Source of the DNA: Paraburkholderia phenazinium
Lineage (GTDB): Bacteria; Pseudomonadota; Gammaproteobacteria; Burkholderiales; Burkholderiaceae
Direction: 5' to 3'
NCBI RefSeq assembly: GCF_900142845.1
Contig: NZ_FSRU01000002.1
Coordinates: forward strand, 1,922,001 to 1,986,000
Length of the DNA: 64,000 nucleotides
Part shown: positions 28,421 through 35,328 of the stretch, piece after piece
Layout of the letters: every line of letters begins with the position of its first letter
How positions within the stretch are numbered: the stretch's first letter is position 1
Made by a program: the position numbers and the translations under genes
The notes under the pieces: model-generated
Seen by the model: the letters and a program-made list of their open reading frames with translations, nothing else
The model's database searches: none
What the model was told of the DNA's origin: nothing

Positions 28421-28558
28421 ATGAAGAAGATCTGTATCGCCGTGGTGGTCGCTATGACAACGCTGTGTGCGACGGCGCCGGCATTCGCCGATTACGACCA
28501 TCATCGTCATTGCCATTGGGAGTGGCATCACCATCATCACGTCCATGTCTGCCGATAA
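28421..28558 (+). CDS. HHHH-motif exported peptide
   Basis: A 45-residue product with signal peptide (MKKICIAVVVAMTTLCATAP, cleavage near AFA). The mature peptide of about 22 residues is dominated by histidine, with five in a row, plus tryptophan and two cysteines (HCHWEWHHHHHVHVC). GAGGAG precedes the ATG. This matches what annotation pipelines call HHHH-motif proteins. Binding of a transition metal in the periplasm is likely from composition but untested. Confidence 0.7.
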   Translation: MKKICIAVVVAMTTLCATAPAFADYDHHRHCHWEWHHHHHVHVCR

Positions 28559-28731
28559 GCCAGCACCATAAGCGGACGAGTTCACGCCCGGCCTGCTCGC
28601 CGGGAGGTCGGTCAGTTGCCCGATGAACGAGACGGACGAACGGGACAAAGGGGGCGAGACAAGCGGCGCAAAAAGGCCTAGACTTTTCGGGCAAGCCTTC
28701 CCTATGCGTAAGCAGACACTGGAGGTCAAGC

Positions 28732-28902
28732 ATGACTGCGCCGCAAAAACTGTACGGTGTGACGCTAAAGCCTCGCGCCAAGACACCTCCGCGCAGGCTG
28801 ATTGAAACGCCTGCCTCCGAAACCCATCCGGACCTGATGGAAGCGGTTCGCCGAGCGGTGGCCGAGCATCGCGAGCTGGCCGATCGGCCGTCCCCGCGTT
28901 AA
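28732..28902 (+). CDS. 56-residue basic cytosolic protein, unknown
   Basis: The ATG at 28732 has GGAGG seven bases upstream. The product starts MTAPQKLYGVTLKPRAKTPP and ends in a charged helix (LMEAVRRAVAEHRELADR). No signal or membrane segment is present. An intrinsic terminator follows within 25 nt, which supports a real short gene. Family not recognised. Confidence 0.55.
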   Translation: MTAPQKLYGVTLKPRAKTPPRRLIETPASETHPDLMEAVRRAVAEHRELADRPSPR

Positions 28903-28923
28903 GCCTATTCTTTTTGTTTCATG

Positions 28924-28946
28924 AAGGCCCGCCTCGAGCGGGCTTT
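28924..28946 (+). terminator. intrinsic terminator after the 56-residue gene
   Basis: GCCCGC / GCGGGC stem with a five-base loop followed by TTTC; short T-run, so strength is uncertain. Confidence 0.5.
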
Positions 28947-29040
28947 CGGCATTGTTGCCGCGGGGTTGCCGCGGGGTTGTCACGTTGTTGCCCGATGGCG
29001 GCGCGCGACGCTCGAGACAGGATCAAGCAGGTCTAACCGA

Positions 29041-29445
29041 TCAATACCGCCGCCTCTGACGACTGGCCATACGCAGACCAAGTCCGCCCATGATCGCGCC
29101 GGCGATACCCGTAATCGCCCCCACGATGCCCGCAATGACGGCCACGTAGTTGATCCATTCCGTCTCAGGTGCCTTGGCGGGTGAAGGTGCTGCCGTTGCC
29201 GTCGCGACGATCGAAGGAGCGGCTGCAGGCACTTTGTCCGGCGGTGCTTCCGACGGCAGCGGGGACGCTGTGATTGCCGGCGTCGCCACGCTCGATACGG
29301 CCGCGGATGGCCCAGGCGCCGCATACAGCCCTTGCGCGAGCGCCATGGATGCGGCTGGGGTATCCCGCGCGATATCGCCGGCTAATGCAGTCGCGCAATG
29401 CAGTGAGACAAGCAGCGTTGCCGCGAGCGGGAACAGAGGCCTCAT
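29041..29445 (-). CDS. exported Ala/Pro-rich protein with C-terminal membrane anchor
   Basis: A 134-residue product if started at 29445, where MRPLFPLAATLLVSLHCATA makes a good signal peptide. An ATG at 29538 has a better ribosome site (GGAG) and would add 31 residues. The middle is low-complexity Ala/Pro/Ser. The last 40 residues form a hydrophobic helix (YVAVIAGIVGAITGIAGAIM) and an Arg-rich tail (RMASRQRRRY), a tail-anchor layout. Function unknown. Confidence 0.5.
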   Translation of the reverse strand: MRPLFPLAATLLVSLHCATALAGDIARDTPAASMALAQGLYAAPGPSAAVSSVATPAITASPLPSEAPPDKVPAAAPSIVATATAAPSPAKAPETEWINYVAVIAGIVGAITGIAGAIMGGLGLRMASRQRRRY

Positions 29446-29624
29446 CGAACGTCGCGCTGAATCCGACTCCGCGGCATTTCGTGTGATGGGCAAGACGTGC
29501 TTGATGGACAGATGGGTAAGGGTCGATAGGCGCGCCATCCGGTCGCTCCGGTGGAAATACGATCGGGCCATTGTAACGGCTACCCGACGTCTTCCCCGTT
29601 ACGCTGGTGGGCACGCCCTAAGCA

Positions 29625-29664
29625 ATTGGCCCACTCCCGCACATCTGCGCGGGAGCGGGCCAAT
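29625..29664. terminator. hairpin downstream of DUF4148 paralogue 2
   Basis: ATTGGCCC-CTCCCGC arms with one mismatch and a short loop. The sequence is closely related to the hairpin at 27748-27787. Confidence 0.55.
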
Positions 29665-29734
29665 CGGTCCAACACAACCTGCCGCACACCCTGGCTTCAG
29701 ACACACCGCCAGGGAGTCGGCTAAAACGCGTGGC

Positions 29735-30055
29735 TTAGTGGCCGGCGTAGACCGAACGCGAGTCGCTCACCGCCGACAACGCAGAAGTGCGAACACCCGA
29801 TTCCGACGAGCCGCTAACCGCACCGCCGACGCCGCTCGTCGAACCATTCTCAGCAGCAACGCGTGCTTCGGCGGCCTGAATGTTCGCCGGATAGGTGGGG
29901 TCGTTGGAAATGGACGGGTTGTAGCCGGCCTTTTCGAGCTGGACCAGTTGCGCACGGACTTCGGCGCGGGTCAAAGGCTGGTTCGATTGAGCGAATGAAG
30001 CAACCGGGGCAGCGATAGCAACAGCAAGGGCGACAGCTTTGATGAGCGATTTCAT
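29735..30055 (-). CDS. DUF4148 exported protein, paralogue 2
   Basis: A 106-residue protein with signal peptide ending SFAQS, DUF4148 core LTRAEVRAQLVQLEKAGYNP, the NIQAAEARVAAENGSTSGVG stretch, and C-terminus VYAGH. It is very close to paralogue 1, so the pair is a recent duplication. The ATG at 30055 has GGAGGT at good spacing; the ATG at 30061 is too close to it. Confidence 0.85.
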   Translation of the reverse strand: MKSLIKAVALAVAIAAPVASFAQSNQPLTRAEVRAQLVQLEKAGYNPSISNDPTYPANIQAAEARVAAENGSTSGVGGAVSGSSESGVRTSALSAVSDSRSVYAGH

Positions 30056-30121
30056 GATCATTACCTCCAGAGATTGTTTTTAACGGCGCTGCAAACTGGT
30101 TTGTGTGCAGCCGGTAAAGAC

Positions 30122-30175
30122 AGTCTAGAGAGCGACGGACCTAGGGTAAATACCTAAGTTATGAAATCACTTTTC
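30122..30175 (-). promoter_or_regulatory. DUF4148 promoter and conserved upstream block, copy 2
   Basis: TTTACC (30145-30150) and TAGACT (30122-30127) on the minus strand with a 17-nt spacer; the dyad TTAGGTATTTACCCTAGG overlaps the -35. The adjoining GTGATTTCATAA block is identical to copy 1. Confidence 0.6.
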
Positions 30176-30251
30176 TCCTAAACCTCACAATCGGAATAGG
30201 CGCCTGGCATCCGCTCGACGCAGACCGCACGCCGCGCAACAGAACAGGACG

Positions 30252-31145
30252 CTAAACGATGGCGGTCTTCAACGTCGCCATATCGCGACGCGGTGGCGCG
30301 CCAAACATGCGCGCATATTCACGGCTGAATTGCGAGGGGCTTTCATAGCCCACCTGATAGGCAGCCGCTTCGGCGTTCGCTTCGCCCGCCGCCATCAGAT
30401 TGCGCGCTTCGAGCAGGCGCAACTGCTTCTGATATTGCAGCGGCGTCATCGAGGTGAGCGCCTTGAACTGCCTGTGGAAGGCCGACGGACTCATCTGCGC
30501 CACGGCGGCCAGCTCCTCGATGCGTATGGTTTCGGTGAACTGGTCGCGCAAGGCATGAATCGCCGTCACGACTCTTTGCGCATGGTCGTTCGCCAGCACG
30601 ACTCGCGCGACCTCATTTCCATCAGGACCGCTTAGCAACCAGTAGCAGATCTCCCGCATGATCATCGGCGCGAGGATCGGAATGGCGCGAGGCGTATCGA
30701 GCAGGCGCACCATGCGCAATACGCAGTCGGTCAGCGGGCCGTCGAAATTGGCGACAAAAACGCCATGCCCGAGCGGGTCTTCCGGCGTGGGTGGCGTATC
30801 GAGGCGCTCCATCACATCGCGCATGACGGCAAGGTCGAACTCGATCACCACGCCGAGAAACGGCTCGGCCGGACTGGCCTTCGCCACCCGGCTGAGCGCC
30901 GGCATCTCGACGCTGACCACCAGCGCCTGCCCGGCCCGATAGTCATAGCGCCGGTCGCCGAAGGTCGTCCACTTCGCGCCTTGAACCACGACACAGAGAG
31001 CCGGCCTCATGATCAGATGAGAAGGCGGCCGCTCATGGTCCGAGCGGAGAATAGCCATCCCTTCGATGGCCGTCATATACGGGTTTTGCTGGTCGGCGTG
31101 CTGATCGGTATAGCGTTTGACGGCTTCGAGCAAGGCATTTGACAT
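30252..31145 (-). CDS. AraC-family transcriptional regulator
   Basis: A 297-residue regulator. The N-terminal AraC-type sensing domain (PSHLIMRPALCVVVQGAKWT) is followed by two helix-turn-helix units in the last 100 residues (IRIEELAAVAQMSPSAFHRQ and AAYQVGYESPSQFSREYARM). GGAGGG precedes the ATG. It is divergent from the SDR gene at 31305 with a 159-nt gap, so that gene is the probable target. Inducer unknown. Confidence 0.9.
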   Translation of the reverse strand: MSNALLEAVKRYTDQHADQQNPYMTAIEGMAILRSDHERPPSHLIMRPALCVVVQGAKWTTFGDRRYDYRAGQALVVSVEMPALSRVAKASPAEPFLGVVIEFDLAVMRDVMERLDTPPTPEDPLGHGVFVANFDGPLTDCVLRMVRLLDTPRAIPILAPMIMREICYWLLSGPDGNEVARVVLANDHAQRVVTAIHALRDQFTETIRIEELAAVAQMSPSAFHRQFKALTSMTPLQYQKQLRLLEARNLMAAGEANAEAAAYQVGYESPSQFSREYARMFGAPPRRDMATLKTAIV

Positions 31146-31304
31146 GGGAACACCCTCCGCATCTGCATGGCCGCATGTTAGCGCCTCTTGTGGCCCGAGG
31201 TGGGCGTGCCGGCAGGATCAGGCAAGAAGTGAGGCAGTTCGGGCATTCAGCGCCGGGAGCGGCCGGCATAAGCTTGCCTCTCCCCACCTAACGCGGAGCG
31301 CAGC

Positions 31305-32084
31305 ATGACAGCAGGAAAATCAGCAGAGGCCACACCGAAGATCGCCATCGTCACCGGCGGCAGCCGCGGCCTGGGACGCAACACGGTGCTCCACCTGGCG
31401 AAGCGCGGCGTCAGTTCCATTTTCACCTATCGAGCCAATCAGGCGGAGGCCGAGAAGGTCGTCGGTCTCGTGGCCGAGGAAGGTCGGCAAGCGGTCGCGC
31501 TGCAGCTCGATACCGGCAAGATCAGTACGTTCGACGCGTTCGTCGGACAGGTTCGGGACTCGCTCGCACAGTTGGGCGCCGAGCGCTTCGACTACCTCGT
31601 CAACAACGCCGGCACGTCGCACCACGCACCGTTCGAGCAGACCTCCGAGGAAGAGCTGGACAGCCTCTACAACGTCCATTTCAAGGGGGTGTTTTTTCTG
31701 ACGCAGAAGCTCGTTCCGCTGATCCAAGACGGCGGCCGCATCGTCAATATTTCGTCGGGGCTCACTCGCGTCGCCGTGCCGGGCAGTGCGTCCTATGCGT
31801 CCATGAAGGGGGCGGTCGAAGTGCTGACCCGCTATCTGGCGAAAGAGCTCGGCCCGCGCCGGATCGCCGTCAACACCGTCGCGCCGGGCGCGGTCGCCAC
31901 CGACTTCAGCGGCGGCATGGTGCGCGACAATCCGGAGATCAACAAGCGCGTGGCGGAGTGGACGGCGCTCGGCCGTGCGGGCCTGCCGGACGACATCGGC
32001 CCGATGATCGCCTCGCTGCTCGCCGACGACAACCGCTGGGTCAACGCCCAGCGCATCGAAGTCTCGGGCGGCATGGTGATCTAA
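31305..32084 (+). CDS. short-chain dehydrogenase/reductase
   Basis: A 259-residue classical SDR with cofactor motif TGGSRGLGRNT, NNAG, catalytic Ser in NISSGLT and active-site YASMK. The end of the protein (NRWVNAQRIEVSGGMVI) is typical of 3-oxoacyl-ACP-reductase-like enzymes. Substrate unknown. GGAG lies upstream. Its divergent partner is the AraC regulator. Confidence 0.9.
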   Translation: MTAGKSAEATPKIAIVTGGSRGLGRNTVLHLAKRGVSSIFTYRANQAEAEKVVGLVAEEGRQAVALQLDTGKISTFDAFVGQVRDSLAQLGAERFDYLVNNAGTSHHAPFEQTSEEELDSLYNVHFKGVFFLTQKLVPLIQDGGRIVNISSGLTRVAVPGSASYASMKGAVEVLTRYLAKELGPRRIAVNTVAPGAVATDFSGGMVRDNPEINKRVAEWTALGRAGLPDDIGPMIASLLADDNRWVNAQRIEVSGGMVI

Positions 32085-32139
32085 ACGCCCAAAGGCGCCG
32101 GAGCGGCGAGACTCGCCCCTCTGGCGCCGGGAAACCGGC

Positions 32140-32298
32140 TCAGTGTTTCGGCCGGCTGAACTCGTAAAGACGACGACGCTGCATTTCGCAAATCACCCGC
32201 TTGCGCGCAGACTCGCGCCGGTAGTGGCCGACGGCGAAAATCACGGCGAACAGCAACACACAACATCCCACTGCGGTGGCCAAAACAGTCGCGTCCAT
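32140..32298 (-). CDS. 52-residue single-pass membrane protein
   Basis: A frame with ATG at 32298 and AGAGG upstream. It encodes MDATVLATAVGCCVLLFAVI, ending the helix near FAVGHY, followed by a strongly basic tail (RRESARKRVICEMQRRRLYE). The charge distribution is that of an inner-membrane protein with a cytosolic tail. It converges on the SDR gene (55 nt). Function unknown. Confidence 0.55.
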   Translation of the reverse strand: MDATVLATAVGCCVLLFAVIFAVGHYRRESARKRVICEMQRRRLYEFSRPKH

Positions 32299-32501
32299 GG
32301 CGGCCTCTTCTCAGGTGCTGCGCTCAGCCGCAGCGGCGTTCAATTACAACTCCGACCCACAACAACCTGCGCGCCGCACGGCGATACCCGAGTGGCAAAA
32401 CAGGCCAGCCTCTCCTGCGAGAGCCGACCTGCCTGTTACTCGCGAGCGCCCCGAAGGACGCCACGCGACAATCTTCCCGCCACGCTATCCGCGCGGCTTA
32501 C

Positions 32502-32828
32502 TTAGTGACCGTAGATCGCCACCGGGGCCGAGTACGTGCTCACTGCCGAGCTGGCGCGCTGGCCGGCTTGCGACGAACCGTTGCTGCCCGAGCCATAGCC
32601 GGTTGCATCAGCCTGCGCGGCGCCCTTTTCGGCGGCGACGCGGGCTTCCGCAGCCTGAATGTTGTCGGGGTAGTGAATCCAGTCGTTCGGGTTGTAGCCG
32701 GCCTTTTCGACCTGAACCAGGTCGGCGCGCACTTCAGCGCGGGTCAACGGTTGGCTCGACTGCGCAAACGCGGCGAGCGGTGCGGCGATCAGGGCGGCAA
32801 TAACAGCAGCTTCGATAAACGACTTCAT
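32502..32828 (-). CDS. DUF4148 exported protein, paralogue 3
   Basis: A 108-residue protein with signal peptide ending AAFAQS, DUF4148 core LTRAEVRADLVQVEKAGYNP, YPDNIQAAEARVAAEKG, a Ser/Gly-rich linker and C-terminus AIYGH. More diverged than paralogues 1 and 2 but with the same signal, core and terminal Gly-His. GGAGG precedes the ATG. Confidence 0.85.
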   Translation of the reverse strand: MKSFIEAAVIAALIAAPLAAFAQSSQPLTRAEVRADLVQVEKAGYNPNDWIHYPDNIQAAEARVAAEKGAAQADATGYGSGSNGSSQAGQRASSAVSTYSAPVAIYGH

Positions 32829-32894
32829 GACGACTACCTCCGAAAATTGTTTTGTGCGGCGCTACAACCACTGGGATGTACGACCGATGAAGAC

Positions 32895-32923
32895 AGTGTA
32901 TGGCTGGGAAGACCTAGGGTAAA
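32895..32923 (-). promoter_or_regulatory. DUF4148 promoter, copy 3
   Basis: TTTACC (32918-32923) and TACACT (32895-32900) on the minus strand, again with a 17-nt spacer. The CTAGGTATTTACCCTAGG dyad is retained, while the block further upstream has diverged. Confidence 0.6.
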
Positions 32924-33179
32924 TACCTAGATATTGAAAACACTGTTGTCAAAAACATCACAATTACGGGACAGGCCGTGCGCCGCCGGCCTCACTTTGC
33001 CAGGGTCCGCCGGCCGGCGCCTGACCATTGTTGACAGTCCGCTTCCTCAGCTCGTCATAGCATCCCCGTACCGGGCCGTCGATCGTTGCCAGCCGCAGGC
33101 GCGGCCGCCCGCTAGCCGGCCACGGAACGTACGTGGTGTTTCGCACATGGATCAAAGGCAAAATCGGGAGGGCGCACAC
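32924..33179. other. intergenic region between divergent genes
   Basis: Part of the 351-nt gap between the third DUF4148 gene and the 95-residue gene. Apart from the DUF4148 promoter, I see a TTGACA at 33031-33036 with only a weak -10 (TCATAG) 18 nt later, possibly serving the rightward gene. Nothing else stands out. Confidence 0.3.
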
Positions 33180-33467
33180 ATGGTTCTGTTCCTTGACAAG
33201 GACATCGCGCACATCGCATGCGTGATGCCGGCAGCGCTGGCCGAGGGCCGCGGCGGATCGATCCTGTCGTCCGGCTACTGGCGGCGCCGGCTCAACCAGC
33301 TTCTCGACGCCGCTCATCTGACCCGCGCCCAGTTGGACGCACTGGATCGGCTGCTGCGTCAGCTCGACGCCTTCGACGCCCGACAGCCGTCGCCCGACGC
33401 CGCGAATCCATCGTTCATGTCGCTGGACATCTCCACGACGCGCGTCAAACGCCAGAAAACGTCCTGA
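33180..33467 (+). CDS. 95-residue protein of unknown function
   Basis: The ATG at 33180 follows GGGAGG at good spacing. The product begins MVLFLDKDIAHIACVMP and contains a helical Leu/Arg-rich centre (RRRLNQLLDAAHLTRAQLDA then LDRLLRQLDAF). No signal peptide. Family not recognised. Confidence 0.6.
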   Translation: MVLFLDKDIAHIACVMPAALAEGRGGSILSSGYWRRRLNQLLDAAHLTRAQLDALDRLLRQLDAFDARQPSPDAANPSFMSLDISTTRVKRQKTS

Positions 33468-33564
33468 GCCGCGCACGTCTTTTTGCGAACTGTTGGCTGG
33501 GTAACGTTGCTGCGGAATGCGGCTATCTAAGATGACTGCTGGCAAAATTCCGTCGAGTCACGCC

Positions 33565-33648
33565 ATGCGCTATCCGTTTGATATCGCCGTTACCTATGCC
33601 TTACTGCTGCTCGTCATGTGTTGCGTTGTTAATCTGACACTCTCCTGA
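33565..33648 (+). CDS. possible 27-residue membrane microprotein
   Basis: A short frame coding MRYPFDIAVTYALLLLVMCC then VVNLTLS, a single hydrophobic helix. There is no clear ribosome site, so this rests on hydrophobic composition alone. Confidence 0.25.
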   Translation: MRYPFDIAVTYALLLLVMCCVVNLTLS

Positions 33649-33775
33649 GCGGAGCCGACTGCGCTCAAGCCGCCTCCCCGTTGCCTCCTTGCCTTGCTGT
33701 CACGCGCCCCGCCGTGCGACAGTGGTACAACACAGCGTCGCGCGTGTTGCGCCGCTCAAGACCTGGGAGACAAAC

Positions 33776-34234
33776 ATGAATCTGATCCTCTGGCGCCACG
33801 CCGAAGCCGAAGAGATCGCCCCGAGCGACCTGGCCCGCCAGTTGACCGTGCGCGGCCGCAAACAGGCGCAAGCCGTGGCGAAGTGGCTGCGCGCGCGGCT
33901 CGACGACGACGCCGTGATCCTGGCCAGCCCCGCCGTGCGCACCATCCAGACCGTCGAAAGCCTGACCGATCAATACCGCGTGGTGCGCGAACTCGCGCCC
34001 GGCGCCAGTGCGGCTGACGTGCTCGGCGCCGCCGGCTGGCCCGAAGGCATTGCACCGACGGTGGTGGTAGTCGGCCATCAGCCGACCCTCGGTCACGTCG
34101 CGGCGCAACTGCTTGCCCAAAGCGACACAAGCTGGCCGCTCAAGAAGGCAGGCGTCTGGTGGCTGGCTAGCCGCGAGCGCGACGGCGACGAGCAGGTGGT
34201 GCTGCGCGCGGCGATCAGCCCCGATCTTTTGTAA
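33776..34234 (+). CDS. sixA: phosphohistidine phosphatase SixA
   Basis: A 152-residue histidine-phosphatase-fold protein. The catalytic RHAEAE is at residues 7-12, the second histidine is in VVVGHQPTLG, and SPAVRTIQT carries the arginine. SixA removes phosphate from histidine of phosphotransfer proteins. GGGAG lies upstream of the ATG. Length matches the family. Confidence 0.85.
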   Translation: MNLILWRHAEAEEIAPSDLARQLTVRGRKQAQAVAKWLRARLDDDAVILASPAVRTIQTVESLTDQYRVVRELAPGASAADVLGAAGWPEGIAPTVVVVGHQPTLGHVAAQLLAQSDTSWPLKKAGVWWLASRERDGDEQVVLRAAISPDLL

Positions 34235-34270
34235 AACACCGAAACGCAAATAAAGGGGGGACCTTACGGA

Positions 34271-34310
34271 CTGTCACCCAATAGTCACGACGCTGCCATG
34301 CGAGCGTCAC
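34271..34310 (+). promoter_or_regulatory. tandem Pho boxes upstream of olsB
   Basis: Four heptamers at exact 11-nt intervals: CTGTCAC (34271), TAGTCAC (34282), CTGCCAT (34293), GCGTCAC (34304). A TACATT -10 candidate starts at 34321, ten bases after the last repeat, the spacing of PhoB-activated promoters. Confidence 0.75.
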
Positions 34311-34368
34311 CGGGCGTTACTACATTGGCGAAAAAGCGAAAAACTCTTTTTCGACAAGGAACGCCCAC

Positions 34369-35184
34369 ATGCAAGATCTGCCGACGTCTTCCCTGCCGCT
34401 CGCTTCGAACCTCGAGACGCGCCGTCGTCTGCCGCGCGCCGAGGAAACCGTCACCGCGCAACACCGGCTGCAAGTGGCCTGGGCACGCACAGATGAAGAG
34501 CTTCGCGAAGCGCAGCATCTGCGCTACCGGGTGTTCGCCGACGAAATGGGCGCGCGCCTGACCGGCCCCGCGGGTCTCGACGTCGACGCTTTCGATCACT
34601 ATTGCGACCACCTGCTGGTACGCGATCTCGATACGCTCAAGGTGGTCGGCACCTATCGTGCGCTGCCGCCGCACCAGGCGGCGCGCATCGGCCGTCTGTA
34701 TGCCGAAAGCGAGTTCGACGTCTCGCGTCTCACGCATCTGCGCCCGAAGATGGTCGAAGTGGGCCGCTCGTGCGTGCATCCGGATTACCGCAGCGGCGCC
34801 GTGATCATGTCGCTGTGGGGCGGCCTCGCGTCGTACATGTTGCACAACGGCTACGAAACGATGCTCGGCTGCGCGAGCGTAGCGATGGCCGACGGTGGTC
34901 ACTACGCGGCGAATCTGTACTGCGCGCTGCGCGATAGCGCGATGACCGCGCAGGAGTACCGCGCCTTCGCGCACACGCCGCTGCCGGTCGACGAACTGCA
35001 AACCGGCGCCCAGGTGGCGCCGCCGCCGCTCGTCAAAGGTTATCTGCGGCTCGGTGCGAAAATCTGCGGCGCACCGGCCTGGGATCCCGACTTCAACACG
35101 GCTGACTTTCTGACGCTGCTGCGACTGTCCGAAATCAACGCGCGCTATGCACGCCACTTCCTCGGCGATGCCTTGCCGGGTTAA
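34369..35184 (+). CDS. olsB: ornithine-lipid N-acyltransferase OlsB-type (GNAT)
   Basis: A 271-residue acyltransferase of the OlsB/PF13444 type, which transfers a 3-hydroxyacyl chain from acyl-ACP to ornithine in the first step of ornithine-lipid synthesis. Support comes from LREAQHLRYRVFADEMGARL, DHLLVRD, VVGTYRALPP, VEVGRSCVHPDYRSG and GYLRLGAKICGAPAWDPDF. The Pho boxes just upstream fit replacement of phospholipids by phosphorus-free lipids in phosphate starvation, as known in other proteobacteria. olsA is not in the window. A terminator follows. Confidence 0.85.
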   Translation: MQDLPTSSLPLASNLETRRRLPRAEETVTAQHRLQVAWARTDEELREAQHLRYRVFADEMGARLTGPAGLDVDAFDHYCDHLLVRDLDTLKVVGTYRALPPHQAARIGRLYAESEFDVSRLTHLRPKMVEVGRSCVHPDYRSGAVIMSLWGGLASYMLHNGYETMLGCASVAMADGGHYAANLYCALRDSAMTAQEYRAFAHTPLPVDELQTGAQVAPPPLVKGYLRLGAKICGAPAWDPDFNTADFLTLLRLSEINARYARHFLGDALPG

Positions 35185-35214
35185 GCAGAACACTACGGGG
35201 TAGGTGCAAAACGG

Positions 35215-35252
35215 AAACAGCCCGGCAGAGCATGCGCTCCGCCGGGCTGTTT
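35215..35252 (+). terminator. intrinsic terminator after olsB
   Basis: AAACAGCCCGGC arm pairs with GCCGGGCTGTTT, with an additional GAGC/GCTC inner stem; ends in TTT and is 31 nt after the olsB stop. Confidence 0.75.
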
Positions 35253-35328
35253 GCTGATCGCTTTGTGGAGCGTGACGCCCGACGCAGTGCCCATCGCACA
35301 CGCATCGAACCTCGCTTCGCGCGTATCG

